DNA of 64,000 bases from Ilex aquifolium (GCA_951799425.1 OX637395.1:14734451-14798450), one strand, 5' to 3'; counted from the stretch's first letter, positions 1 to 11,681 are shown. Numbers and translations are program-made. Notes: a model not told the origin generated them from the sequence alone.

Positions 1-1372
1 TCACCAACCAATCCATCCCAAAGATGACGTTAAACTCTGACATGTCTATGACCCTTGGGTCCACAGTGAGTTGAATCCCTGAAATCTCTAACTCACATCC
101 CCGATATATCTTGTCAATGCAAACTCTAGTTCTTAGGGGAGAACTCACATGCAATGGCTCTTCTAAGACCTCAACCTCTAAGCTCAAATTCTTTATACAT
201 GATGCAGCTATAAATGAATAAGATGCACCAGATTCAAATGACACCCTTGTCCATAAGCGAGAGAGTAGAAATGTAACCTAAATCACTGACTGGTCCGCTG
301 GCTCAGTCTGTGGAGTGATGGCGAAGACTCGCCCCTAGGTCCCTGAAGTCTCTGCCTGCAAACCCTGTCCTCGGCCTTAGCTCAAATCCTGGCCCATCTG
401 GCCTGATTGCGGAGTCCCCACATGTGAAATAGTAGGGGCTTGTGTAGCACCCTGGAACTAGAACTGATTTCCCTGGCCCATGGTGGGATAGCGTGGAGTG
501 AAAAATGTCTGTGGATGCACCACCGATGACTGAGACTGAAATGTCTCGTAACTCTGGGATCCCAGCATCTGAGGACAATCCCATTTAAAGTTGCTCGGTT
601 GGTGGCATATGTAGCAAGTTTTCTTGCCAGCCTGATAGGTGGCCCTGAAATTTCTCCTACTTTAGGAGGATTGACCTTGACCTTGACTTTGATAGCCTCA
701 GCCATGCCCTTGATATCCTTGTGGGGTAGATGTCCTTTGCATTTTTTCCGAACTTATAGAAGAGGATTGACCCTCATTCTTCTTGTTCTTAGCACCCGCC
801 TCTTGGGTGTTCTTAGCGTTTTCCACCTCCTTCTTAATGGCCATAGCCATCTCGACCATCAAATCTGAGTCTTGCAGGCGGTGGCCCACCCTCAAATCTC
901 CTCATTTAGCCAAGGTAGTGGCTATGTAATCATCGGCAAAACGGGCTAGCTTGGTGAACTTAGCCACTTAATCCATCTCCATTATGGTTCCTTGCTTTAG
1001 ATTCAAGAATTCCCAAACTTTCACTTGTCGTACAACTGATGGGAAGTACTTGTCCATGAAGAGCTCACGGAACTCTCCCCAAATCATCGCCTCAACATTC
1101 TTTGAGGCTTTTGCCCAATTCCACCATAGATGAGCCTCTCTCTCAAGTTGAAAAGTTATTATCCTTATCTTAGTGGCATTGAATGTGATCTCCATAGCCT
1201 CCAAGATCTTGTCAACTTGTTGGAACCAATGGTCGGTCACCATCGGATCTGCCCCTTCCATAAATGTGGGTGGTTTATGTGCCTTGAATCTCTGGAGGTT
1301 GCTCGAGCCTCCTTGACCTATGTTGGTGTTGGCTTGTACAAAGGTAGCAGCCATTGCACCCATAGGCTCCAT
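1..1372 (-). mobile_element. Ty3 (Tekay/Del-like) gag-protease region, partial
   Basis: Fossil internal region of a Ty3/gypsy element reading right to left and cut by the window edge. About 968-1372 encodes a retrotransposon gag core (PPTFMEGADP, then an ALLWWNWAK-like HLWWNWAKAS motif and FMDKYFP). About 560-640 encodes a cysteine-rich nucleic-acid-binding knuckle (CYICHQPSNFKWDC). About 1-250 encodes an aspartic protease segment with SGASYSFIA and VIFGMDWLV. The DSGAS.SFI plus GMDWL pair is typical of chromovirus proteases of the Tekay/Del lineage; that assignment is inference from motifs. The element is incomplete and carries several breaks. Confidence 0.7.
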
Positions 1373-1384
1373 AAAGGCTTATTG

Positions 1385-2702
1385 ATCAAAAGTCGGTGGT
1401 CCAACCTTTTCGAGCGCACGTATCAACCTTTTTGAACCTAGGTCCAACTTTTTCAAGTCCACGTATCAACCCACCAAGGATAGTGTTTGATCAAAACAAT
1501 GTACACACACCCACACTCATGTCGAATGCCCACGAATGCGATGCTACCCGTGCATATGCAAATGCAATGTACAATTGTAATTTATAATATTATATTCATC
1601 ATATCATGAGCATATTATGAACATATATTTAATTTTCACAAACATTCTCAATTTCTCAAATGTCAATTATATCATAAAACATATAATAATATTTCCCAAC
1701 ACTACTAATCATGTTATAACATTTCTCATTCAAAATAACACACTTAATCATCCGTGGGCATTTCATCAAACACCTATAAGGCATAAATGCAAACACTTAC
1801 ATGCCCAAATAACACATTATTCATGAAATCCATATCAATCAATTTTGTCAAAACAAAACATACAAGAATTAGTTTTAACATATTATTTTACCCACTTTTC
1901 CATATTCTAACAACTCTAGGTATGTGTTATACATGAGAATTTCATCTCTAACACCCTACCCATTTCATGTTTCAACTCTAAATTAGAAATAAACCTAGTT
2001 AGAAAAGGAACCTCACCTCTTGTAGCATATACCTGCGTACTAGAAGCTCCAAACGCCCAAAATAAGCCTCGCAAGCTTGATCCCGAAAATCTGTCTTTGA
2101 GATTGTGACGAAACTCACGATCTTTAGTATGGTTTTGTAGGTCTCGTCGTGTAGAACGACTTTAGTTCTTAGCTCAAAGAAATCCGACAATCGGATCGTC
2201 GTAGATTGGAGGAAGAAGGTGAGGAGGGAGACTTTTCTCTTTTTCTTTCTCTCTTCTCTCTCTCTCTCTATCCAATAATGGGCTGAAGAATGAGGAAGAA
2301 AATTTGATTTTCTTCCCCTTTTATACTCATCAAATACTTGGTCTTGTTGTGCCACACATTCCTCTTTTTCTAATCAAATTTTATCCCAAGTCAATTACAT
2401 CTCGTCTCGGGTTAAGTTTAATACATTTTTATTGAACTAATTTTAAATTACTTTTCGGGTCTCACGAATAAAATCTGGTTGTGTTTATTTTAGTCGTGCG
2501 ACATCCGATTGCCTCGTGAAACGTGAAAAATTTGACTTTCGACGAAAATTGATTGGATAGCTAAATTTCGCTATACGAATCCAAATGTGAGGTCCGTTTC
2601 GTCATCCGAATTCCATAAAAATTCGGATTTTCAACCCGCACCGTAACGACTAATTACCGTTTTGCCTTTTTTAATAAAATTTTAATTTTTCTGGATTTTA
2701 CA
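1385..2702 (-). mobile_element. LTR of the same Ty3 element (copy A), partial
   Basis: Sequence next to the gag region matches the solo LTRs at 15839-18399, 21040-26305, 22016-24542 and 27777-45803. Shared landmarks are the TTTTACA terminus (here ending at 2702), the 'ACCCTACCCATTTCAT' block near 1955, and the CT-rich leader with a TATA-type sequence near 2320. It is the 5' LTR of a minus-strand element whose outer end lies at 2702, inside an intron of the amidase gene. The copy is incomplete. Confidence 0.75.
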
Positions 2703-3063
2703 TCGTATAACGGTATCGTCTTGGAAGGTGACGAGTTGGATACTCCTCGTTCGACTCATATTAGTATCGGCTAATTCTTTGAACCATGCCTAGGAGGCTT
2801 TTGGAAGACTTGTGAAAATGAAATGATTCCTTTCCATACATTGTGAATTTTTCGTTCTCTTGATTTTCCTTTTACCGATATATAGTATTCAAATGACATG
2901 GAAAGCAAAACTGAATTACCTCAACGTCTTTTGTAATTTGGTTGCCAACGGCTTTGTAAATGCTTTTAGGCTTCACCTAATTCTTCTTCCTTACACAGAA
3001 AATAATATTCAGTGTTTCTGTGTGCTTGTACATCACAAGACTGAATCAATCATCTTTTGGCAG
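2703..3063 (+). other. Intron remainder upstream of the first visible amidase exon
   Basis: No open coding segment fits the amidase family here. The sequence runs from the LTR terminus to a good acceptor (TTTTGGCAG ending at 3063) and looks like the 3' part of an intron into which the retroelement inserted. The left flank of the insertion is out of view, so a target-site duplication cannot be tested. Confidence 0.5.
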
Positions 3064-6000
3064 TTTAATTGGAGAAAACAAACATCATGGGACACCTACA
3101 AATCCATGTGCTTCAGATCGGGTACCTGGAGGATCTTCTAGTGGATCTGCTGTTGCAGTTGGTGCAAGGCTTGTGGATTTTTCCTTAGGTGAGTTTTCTG
3201 ACATTGGAGAATTTTCATGCGTTTCTCCATATTCCTAATTGAAGCAAAACTTTCCAATCACAGGTACTGACACTGGAGGAAGCGTAAGAGTTCCAGCCTC
3301 ATGTTGTGGGATTTTTGGTTTTCGGCCTTCTCATGGAGTTGTTTCTACTAAGGGCGTTATTCCTATGGCACAGAGTTTTGACACTGTGGGTGAGAAACCA
3401 TCTAACTACAAACAACACATCCTTCACTTAATTGATAAGACTGATGCACTAAATGCTCAACTCTACACTTGAAAATCACAAGTGCAAAATAATGGCCAAT
3501 TATATTGTTCATATCATAGTGCAGTTTAAACAAGCATTTACTTTTGTATTCAGATATGAATTTTTATTTTCTCAAGAAACCTTTAATGTAACATTTCCTG
3601 ACATGTTCACTTTGCATTTTAATTCATAGCAAGATAGCTACGTGGTAGCTAAGAAGGGTCCAACGTGTCTTATTAAGGTACTAAGGTAAGTGCTTTCTGC
3701 ATTGCTATATTTTCATTTTATGGTCAGATATATCTTTTTTAGTCAGGCAGGAAAAACAAAAATGTCTATTGAATGGGTTTGGCACCTTGAAAGCTTACGA
3801 GATGAACATAAATTAGATACTATCACCTTTAGTGTGTACATTGGTAGGAGTGCCGGTGTGTGCATGTTTATTCTCGTATGTGTGTTTTTGCGTGCGTCTC
3901 TGACGTTTGGAGTGGCTTTCTTATGTCCACGGGATTCTACTTCTCTCTCTCTCTCTCTCTTTTTCCCCTTGATGTGATCGGCATTATTCTACTTAATGTT
4001 AAGCTGTCGTCGTGGTGAGACAAGCTTCCTAATTTTATTTGGCAAGTCATTTTTTGACTCTTGTTTTCCAGGCTGGTTTGCTAGGGACCCTGTGCTATTG
4101 AATCAAGTTGGGAGGGTTCTACTGCAAATGCCTGATATGCATCCTGCTAGACCTGAGCATATTTTTATTGCAGATGATTGTTTCAAGCTTCTAAGCATTC
4201 CAAGTGATCGAGTTTCTAAAGTTCTTGTTAATGCTGCAGAGAAGTTACTTGGGGGTGTGTAGGTTAACTTACTGGATGTGCTATATGGTCAGGCTCTGTA
4301 TTTGGCATTTGGAGTTCATAAACCACCTAATTAACTAATGATCCCATGTCGATTTTAATCATATGTGAATATACCAACCCATCACTCAATGAATTCATCA
4401 TTTCACTGTGTCCTATGTGGTGTGAAAAGGAAAAAAATAATGACAACCGGCAGTATGACCACTAATAAGACGCTACTATCTTGAATATAGTATATGAGAT
4501 ACTTGAAATGTATATTCAGTATCTATATCAGTTTGTTTTCATGAGTCAATTTTGCTTTATGTATTTGAAAATGCAGGTCACATTTTGAAAACTGTGAGCC
4601 TTGGGGCCTACGTTGAGGAGAGAGTTCCAAGTTTGAAGCTTTTCATGGGGAAAGGAAGCAGAAATGAAGAGCCTAATATACCATCGTTGGTAGCTCTTTC
4701 AAGGGCCTTGCTATTACTTCAAAGGTTCAGATCATGATTATTTACTTCACTTTGTATTCATATTATTTCTATATTGAGTATTCTTTGTGATAGCAGTCGC
4801 TCTCTTGCCATCTGAAAAACCCCTCTCTTTATTCAGGTATTGAGGTTAAACTGTTTATCTCTCTGAGACAGGTATGAGTTCAAGAAAAATCATGGTGAAT
4901 GGGTCAGTAGTGTCAAACCTGATTTAGGTCCATGGATATCAAAACGGGTGTGGGAAGCTCTTGCAGTTACAGATGAAAATATAGATGTCTGCCAAAGAGT
5001 GTTGACTGAATTTCGTGCTGCTCTGGCTTCTCTTGTTGGGGTACACCCATACTCTCTCTCTCTCTAACTCCCCCCCCTTCCACCCCCACGAAAAAAAAAC
5101 GTACGGTCTTAGAAGCCAATGTCACTTGTATTGCAGTAATCCCCCTGTTTTAGAAGAAAATGGTGAGTAGGTTTCGTATGATTTTACAGTTACGGATGCT
5201 AATTTAATATTAACAATCTACAGTTGGGTAATGTTTAATAACATGGATATTAGATTCATATGTTGGTAAAAATCTATTCAGAGGTTTGACATCTCGTGTT
5301 ATTTCTCAACCAATATATTTTGTAACCCACATGTGTGTGTCGTGCGTGCTGCTGATCTGGACCCCACCTTGTTTTTGTTTCTGTTTTCTTTAAAAAAAAA
5401 GGAATAAGAGAAACAAAAACAAAGAAAAGGACATCTTCTGATGACAAGGAGGCACTAGTAGTTAAACAATTAAGATGTATGCATGTAAGTAGAGATTGTT
5501 CCATCATCGGGAATGATGGAACAATATAACTTGAATTAATAATGTAGTTTTTACATGGTCGAATCAACAAGAGGGAGTGGAATCCGGGATGGTATACTGT
5601 TTTATTTGTTCAAAATCCCTATCTAATTTACTCCTTATCCATAAGTTTTTTACCTTTATGAGTTATTGGCAAGGATTAAAATTTTATTTCAGTACATTAT
5701 TTTGATCACTTGGGAAACGGGAATGTTTCGGAAGCAAAAATGGAAATAAAAAGTTTGGGAATTTATTTCTCAAACATTCCTAAACATTGGTCATGATATA
5801 ATCACTTTTGTACTTCCCAATCGGGATGGAGATTCCGGTTTGGTGTAGGGGACACCTTCTTCATGATATAGGGGTATAAAATGAGAGGGCAGGACTTCCT
5901 TAAAGCTCAAATGAAAGTAATCAAATCTGTCTTACACATTTCATAGTTAAATCGATTGTATACATGAGCTGAGTGAAGAATGATCTGGGAAGGCTGCAAA

Positions 6001-6774
6001 GATATTTTTTTTTTTTGAATATCAAAACATCTTCAAAAACCTCGAAACATTTTAAAACATTAGTGGAAAAATGTCGAAACATTCTGAAACACCTCGAAAC
6101 ATGAGAATTTTGATTTCATCGTTGATTTGTTTCGGTCTCTGTTGGAAATGGAACCATTTCGACCGTTACGAAACAAAACTTTGATCCTGCTTATATGGTT
6201 TACAACCCACAAAAGCTTGGTGTTTTGTTCTTTATCTCTTACTCTTGCATTGAAGATTAACCATCTTTTGAACTTCTCTGCACTTAAAATTTCCAGTATC
6301 TTCATTAGCTATTGTGCTTGTTTTGGAGAACAATTGTAGGATGTGGGCATCCTTGCAATCCCTACAGTTCCTGGGCCTCCTCCAAAACTACAAACAGAGG
6401 CTTCTACCCTGGAAACTTTTTGTGCCAGAGCTTTTAGCTTGTTGTCCATTGCTGGAGTATCTGGATTTTGCCAGGTTCTCTCTCTCTGACACAGCCCCAC
6501 ATGATTTTCATTTAATTGGGCAAGAAGAATTGTTTTGATATTTCCTTTTTTGGGAGGGTGTGGGCTCAGTCGATTATTCATTAGTGTAATTTGCTGCTTG
6601 TGGAACTGATTCAATTTACAGTTGAGCATACCTCTTGGGATGTATGATAATCTTCCGGTGGCAGTGTCTTTGCTAGCAAAACATGGCTCAGATGCATTCC
6701 TACTGAATTTTGTTGAGATCCTTTATGACACTCTCAAAGAGCAGGTTGAAATTGCAGAAAATTTGGTTTACTAA
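3064..6774 (+). CDS. AMI1: Amidase 1 (indole-3-acetamide hydrolase-like), 3' exons
   Basis: Member of the amidase-signature hydrolases; plant AMI1 converts indole-3-acetamide to the auxin indole-3-acetic acid in the cytosol. Seven GT-AG exons join in one frame: 3064-3188, 3264-3389, 4072-4254, 4577-4724, 4872-5040, 6340-6474 and 6622-6774 (TAA). They give 345 residues, against about 425 in Arabidopsis AMI1. The signature is intact: [11 protein letters not shown] holds the bridging serine and [13 protein letters not shown] the nucleophile. Other AMI1-like blocks are [23 protein letters not shown] and [14 protein letters not shown]. The ~80 N-terminal residues with the catalytic lysine (expected in a FAIKDIFDV-type block) are absent: a retroelement LTR ends at 2702, so they lie beyond the window or are lost. 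No TPR repeats follow, which argues against TOC64/OEP64, though a possible extra exon at 7632-7713 weakly recalls the TOC64 linker. Confidence 0.85.
3943..3962. repeat. (CT)n microsatellite in amidase intron
   Basis: About nine CT dinucleotides in the intron between the exons ending at 3389 and starting at 4072. Confidence 0.9.
5370..5427. repeat. Inverted repeat in the 1.3-kb amidase intron
   Basis: TTGTTTTTGTTTCT and its complement AGAAACAAAAACAA flank a short A-rich spacer and could form a 14-bp stem. The surrounding intron (5041-6339) holds no other element I can name; homopolymer runs sit near 5075-5100 and 6007-6016. Confidence 0.6.
6030..6175. repeat. CGAAACAT-rich degenerate repeat in intron
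   Basis: The motif (C)GAAACATT or a close variant recurs at short, irregular spacing ('CTCGAAACATTTTAAAACATT', 'GTCGAAACATTCTGAAACACC'), and a related GAAACGGGAATG appears near 5715. It looks like a degenerate minisatellite inside the intron. Confidence 0.45.
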
Positions 6775-7222
6775 ATTATTTGTGATATAAGAGGTAAATC
6801 TCTTTCCTGTTTGTATTTTCTCGCTGCTTGAAAGCACTCTAATTCATCAGTTTTATTCCAAGCAGTCCTCAACTGTAGCTTCCGTGACGGTCCATTTATT
6901 TTCTTGTAGCATCTCAGAATGCAGACTGAATGGACTTAATAGAGCAAAGGGTATTGCTTGGTTGCTACTTTAGCTTGAGCGCGACAAGTTATGCTTAATG
7001 GGTGGATATTAGCGAGACATATTTCGTTGATGGCATAATAATATTTCGTTGATGACATATGCATTGGAATAATATTCGGAATGTTGTAACTTTTGGGATG
7101 AGGGGAGGAAAATTATTGATGCAAATACTACTGTGCTGTATTATTTATACAAATAATACTACCTTTATGTATGTTTTATTTGCACTAATACTAGATTTCA
7201 TGGTCATGTAAACTATTTAGTG
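6775..7222. other. Downstream of amidase stop; nothing assigned
   Basis: Probable 3' UTR and flank of the amidase gene. AT-rich, with no open frame of note and no repeat structure recognised before the MITE. Confidence 0.4.
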
Positions 7223-7225
7223 TTA

Positions 7226-7610
7226 GAACATCTCCAATATGTTCTGTATTTTCACTCAATTCTTTATTATAGAGAGTCAACCCTTAAATTTTTTTCTCAA
7301 ATTGACTCTTTATTTAGATTCTCTAAAATAAATAGTCCAATTTAACTCTCTATATTTGGAGAGTCAAATTTACTCTACTCTATTTTTTGGAACAAAAAAT
7401 GGATATATTTCTCTTTTTATCCAAGAAATTCAAGATAAACGTATTTCATTTAAAATAATGGAATAAAAATTAAGGGATAAATCAAATTTATTGCTAAAAA
7501 GGATAATATAAAATGATAAGAATGGAGAATGTGTGTAAAAATTTACTCTCTAATATAATATTTTTTATTAAAAATGCTCTCTAAAATAGAGAGCACTGTT
7601 GGAGATACTT
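7226..7610. mobile_element. MITE, PIF/Harbinger (Tourist)-like, TTA duplication
   Basis: A 385-bp AT-rich element without coding capacity. Its ends are imperfect inverted repeats: left GAACATCTCCAATATGTTCT, and right, read on the other strand, AAGTATCTCCAACAGTGCTC. TTA trinucleotides flank both sides (7223-7225 and 7611-7613), the duplication made by PIF/Harbinger transposases. Internally, paired ACTCTC/GAGAGT tracts extend the fold-back. A similar TTA could arise by chance in such AT-rich DNA, so the superfamily call is moderate. Confidence 0.65.
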
Positions 7611-7631
7611 TTAATTGTTGTAATTTGAGAA

Positions 7632-7713
7632 TACCATATATTGAAAGCCTGCAAAATCTCAAGGGCTACACTTGGTTGCTGAGGAATCTTCCGCAGCTAT
7701 TGGTGCTGCCAAA
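7632..7713 (+). other. Possible unassigned exon with strong donor
   Basis: A frame through this stretch reads AKSQGLHLVAEESSAAIG and runs into AAAA|GTAAGT, a near-perfect plant donor. It lies 0.9 kb downstream of the amidase stop. The peptide weakly recalls the acidic/alanine-rich linker between the amidase and TPR parts of TOC64-like proteins, but it is too short to assign. Confidence 0.25.
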
Positions 7714-7816
7714 AGTAAGTTTGAATTATATAATCTTAGTTCAGTTTTTCTAGTTTGTATACGTTTGTGCCAGATTGTCTTAGAGAAATATTCGAAAACA
7801 TAACATTTGTTGCCCG

Positions 7817-7894
7817 GCATTTTTACTAGTGCGCAAGACAATGACATTTATCTCTGGCATTTTTACTAGTGCACAAGACAATGACATTTATCTT
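7817..7894. repeat. 39-bp tandem duplication (2 copies)
   Basis: Two consecutive copies of a unit beginning GGCATTTTTACTAGTGC and ending with ACATTTATCT differ at only a few positions. Confidence 0.85.
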
Positions 7895-8058
7895 AGTCGG
7901 TCCTAGCTAGTAAAAATTATATTACACAAAAATGCAACCCCAAACTTGCGTTTACCAAATTTTATTCTTTGGAAATAGCTAATTCTTGCTAGCTAATAAT
8001 TTTTCGTAGTATGGTTGCGTGGCAGGTGAGGTAAAGTTGCAAATATAGAATGAATTTC

Positions 8059-8160
8059 AATAATGCTATTGTGACCTACAATAAAAACATAAAATGGAGG
8101 CTTAATGAGATGGCATTTGACATAGATTTGTCACCTCATTAAAATTTTGCCAACTAATCT
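8059..8160. repeat. Left ~100-bp terminal inverted repeat of a 7.7-kb element
   Basis: This stretch is repeated in inverse orientation at 15017-15118 with about 85% identity by eye (for example TTAATGAGATGGCAT and TTTTGCCAACTAAT). Its outermost AATAATGCTATTG reappears inverted at 15754-15766, beyond a small insertion. Inside each arm there is also a shorter hairpin (AATGAGATGGCA against TGTCACCTCATT). Confidence 0.65.
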
Positions 8161-8287
8161 ATATAATAAAACAAAAAAGCAGTTGAATTTTATCTCTACA
8201 TATTTTCCCACTCAAAACCATCTTATCACACCCATCCTCTCTCTCTCTCTCCCCCCAGCACACCATCACACACATACACAAACATTG

Positions 8288-8288
<1 letters not shown>

Positions 8289-8319
<31 letters not shown>
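8289..8319. repeat. (CT)n microsatellite
   Basis: About 15 uninterrupted CT units followed by CGCCGTAGACGTACG, a composition like a plant 5' leader. A shorter CT run lies at 8238-8252. Confidence 0.9.
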
Positions 8320-8321
<2 letters not shown>

Positions 8322-8736
8322 CGTAGACGTACGAAGCGCCACAACATCACCTCTAGAGCCACAGCTCCACCACCAAGGTACTGTCCTCCCCTCCCCTCAT
8401 CTCTCTTCCCCATCCCCTGTTTCACACACAGACACCCCTTCACACACAGACATCTCTTCCCCCAGATTCTCTCCCTCAAACCCTCCACCATCAAACCTAC
8501 CCCGATTTCTCATTGTCTTTCTCTCTCTCGCACCCTCCCCTCTCTTCATCCTCTGCCTCACACACACAGAGAAATACTCCCCCCCCCCAAATTGTGATCG
8601 AGTAGCACAATTGAGTTTTTTTTTTCTTTTTTTATTTGAGTAAAGCTTATAGTTTTTTTTTCAATTTCCAGTTTCCAGTTTCCAATTTTTTGGACTTGAT
8701 CGCAAGCTGTTTGATAAAATGTCTGAAAGGATCTGA

Positions 8737-8767
8737 TTTTTTTTTTTTTGGGGGGGGGGGGGGGGGA
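8737..8767. repeat. Poly-T/poly-G homopolymer junction
   Basis: About 13 T residues run directly into about 17 G residues. Such a junction is error-prone in sequencing and assembly, so exact length is doubtful. Confidence 0.9.
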
Positions 8768-8769
8768 GA

Positions 8770-11440
8770 GGCATGGGAAAGAGATAGAAGAGAGTCGCTG
8801 GGGTCTCCAGCAACCCCGACAGCTAGCAAGTCCGCTGCAAGGAATGCCAGGTATCTCCCTCTTTGTGTCTTCTCCACTCCTACCTTTACCCTGCAGCTCT
8901 GTCACCTTCTTATACCACAAACCCAACCCCATCATCTGGGTGGTTGTTATGGACTGGGTGGCTGTTTATGGGTTCATTTTCTTTGAGGAAAAAATAGGTT
9001 TTTTGATTAATTTGTGTTGGTTTGTTTATACATTAATTTTTGGAAGTCAATATGAATTGGGTATGTTGAATTTAGGTTGATTTGTGGAATTTCGATATGA
9101 ATTTGGATTTTGATAAAATTTAGCATGTTTAGATGTTTTTGGTTCAGTAATTGGTGAGATTTGCTTGCTGCAATACTTGGGGGTCAATATGTTGAGGATT
9201 TAAATTGTTTCTGGTGTGTATGGGGTATACTACAGCTTTGTCATTCATGCTCAAGCAAAGAAAAACAAACGTGGTTGGGGTATCCTATAGCTTTGTGTAT
9301 GAGTCATGATATTCTCACTACAAAGTAAATGAAACTTTGAACTAGGAACTTGCCCATAGCAATTATATAATTGTTTATTTATCAATTAGTGTTTTGCTGT
9401 TTTATGCAAACCAATTTGTGATTGTGAGTGAGGTCTGTGTGTCCCATTCTATGATTTTAATAATGTCGCAAAAGACCAAATTATTTGATATTTCTTTGTT
9501 TATTACATTCCTTAATTTGATTGATCAAATGAAAAGTCTCCATGTTGAGTTGATATCTGACGATCAAGTTCGTGAGATGCAAAATTTCGTAGAAAACAAT
9601 GGACCTAAATTTTTTGCACAAGTGCATTGTCCATGCCCTTCGTCAATATTTTGGGTATTCTACTCGCTGGTATTACATATTACATATTCCATTGAATTTG
9701 TATTTATGTGAAATGGGTATGCTTTCTTTTCGTGATCCTTTGGTCTAACAATCCTATCAAACTGAGTATTAGTGCCGTAACTTGATCTATTTGTAATGGG
9801 TTTGTATTCATATCTAATTGACTACTTTATATGTGGAATTAAGTCTTTTTCTAGCCTTATGGTTGAAGGATTTTGGTGCTTGCTCTGTTATCTTTGTGCA
9901 CTCTCTAAAAAATTGACAAATTTTAGAGGACTATGAGGAGGTCAAATGTTGAATCTGACACTGTTGGATGTGAGCTTGATTTAAGATATCCACAAACCTT
10001 TAACTTTATTATTTAATCTTAAATTGAGGTTTAAGAAACGTATGAACCAAAGTGTTTCCTGTGAATACATTTAAATTCAATTGTTGGATGTAAAATTGTG
10101 GTAGTTGGTATACTAAAATCGTATGGTCATGCTACTAAGATGCATCGGTTGTTTTGCGGCTCATTATGTACCCGAAAGTTGAGAATTGCTTTGTTATCTG
10201 GGCAACATTTGGTGGGATTGTTCTTGGAGTTTGCTACAATTAGATTCTCTAGGCATCATTGTATCTGTTGCTTCTGATGGGTTAATACATTCTGTAGAGT
10301 AATTTTTTCCTTTATTTCACTTGATTTAGTTGCCATTGCACCTTTTTATTTTTTACCAGGTGTTACATTTTGTCTAAAACAGAGGAAAACTAAAGGAAAA
10401 GGCCAAGCTACTGGAGTTATTAGCTACTGTAAGTGATTGCTTTTCCGATGACATTTTATTGTTTCGTTTGGAATATTGTCTTAATTCATCTTTTATCATT
10501 TGGAACATAGAGGAACAAAACTGTATATTCAGGTTGTTTTGAAGTAGTCGTTTGAAGTGGGTCGCATGATGAATTGTTACATGACAATGACTTTGGGCTG
10601 GTGTTTGTTTTTGATTTTTAAAGAGAAATAGAACAAAACATAAAAAAAAAAAGTATAAAACTGACATGTGATCCCTGTAGTACAAATACTTTATAGCCAA
10701 AATTGTTTATTTTTGGCTTATGCATCATCCTTCAATTAAATTTTCATTCAAATTCCATATTTTTTAATGTTTGCATTTTGGTGTCGCGTGATTTCTTCAT
10801 TTTTTTCTTTTCTTTTCCTCCTCTTTCTCTCTCTCACCAATGACATCGCCACCACCACCTCCAGCACGCCACATCCTTCCTCTTCTTTCAGGTAGCCCTC
10901 TTCTCTTCTTCTTCTTCTCTCTCTCTCTCTTTCTCTCACACATAGACATGCAGATAACACACCCCCAGGCCCAACTCTCCTCTTCTGCGAACTCCCCTCT
11001 TCTGCACAACCCCCCTCACAACTCATTTCTAGCAAACACACAAAACAAACAACATGCACCCACATACACATCAAACACGCATACCCAGCAAGTAGGAACA
11101 CACATAGCATACACCCATGCAACATGCACAGAATGCACACACAACACGCGCACAACACAGAGTGTGCGAACAAACCCCTCTTCACCTCTCCCTCACTCTC
11201 TCTGCCTTGATGCATGTTAGGTGTTCGAGAAAATGTTAGAGGGACAAAAAAAATAGACGGGTTCTTAGAAAATGTTATGTTTTGCATCTCACTCTTATTC
11301 TATTGTGATTTTGCTCCACATTAGCTTGCCTAGCCTAAGTTAAGTGTGCAAAATTGAAGTGAATATGCCTTTACTTAATGTCTTAGCATTGAAATACAAA
11401 ATGACTTCATTTAATGAGAGACAAAATTGTGTCTTTGTAG
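8770..11440. other. Interior of the candidate element, no gene assigned
   Basis: Frames here are shadows of low-complexity DNA, including CT-rich (10800-10935) and CA-rich (11038-11165) tracts. A plus-strand frame at about 9520-9640 reads like a short coding segment (ELISDDQVREMQNFV) but matches no family I recognise. Confidence 0.35.
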
Positions 11441-11681
11441 ATAATCATTGTCACAAAACTATATTATTATTTTTTTTTGGGAGGGAGAGGGGAAGGGGGA
11501 TTTAAACCCTTGACCTCAAGAAGGCAAAACATTTACAAGACAAGAAGTACTATTGGACCAAAGACCAATTGGTCACAAAACTATATCGGGGAGATACCAG
11601 AGAGAAGTTATGTGAAGCTACTAAAAATCTGAAGCCGGATTCCTTGGTCATGGGAAGTAGAGGACTTAGCACCATCTAAAG
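11441..11681 (+). pseudogene. Universal stress protein (USP) exon fragment, split by a SINE
   Basis: A host exon on the plus strand, after the acceptor CTTTGTAG (ending 11440) and before the donor AAAG|GT at 11682. The parts 11441-11464 and 11587-11681 encode IIVTKLY and [15 protein letters not shown]...[13 protein letters not shown], the nucleotide-binding half of small plant USPs of the Arabidopsis At3g53990 type (VTKLYWGDAREKL...DSIVMGSRGL). These bind ATP and respond to stress. A SINE interrupts the exon, the conserved Trp of the YWGD motif is Arg, and a stop replaces the usual Gln just before the donor. No other USP exon was found nearby, so this is a captured or retained fragment, not a gene. 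Confidence 0.75.
11465..11572 (-). mobile_element. Short tRNA-type SINE with 14-bp target duplication
   Basis: A 108-bp insertion flanked by perfect TCACAAAACTATAT repeats (11451-11464 and 11573-11586). Read on the minus strand, it has an A-box-like TTGGTCCAATAGT, a B-box-like GGGTTTAAATCCC and a terminal A-rich tail, the layout of a RNA polymerase III-derived SINE. It is shorter than most plant SINEs and may be truncated. Confidence 0.75.

Noticed and set aside
3064-6774. TOC64/OEP64 as an alternative identity for the amidase gene
   Set aside because: The nucleophile-containing GTDTGGS and the [14 protein letters not shown] block are AMI1-like, the frame ends after the amidase domain, and no TPR motifs follow.
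9394-9711. 105-residue plus-strand frame as a histidine phosphotransfer protein
   Set aside because: The resemblance was limited to scattered acidic residues; the phosphotransfer histidine motif is absent and there is no second exon.
10748-11287. 179-residue minus-strand frame
   Set aside because: Low-complexity translation of CA- and CT-rich DNA (Cys/Val, then Arg/Glu runs); no domain.
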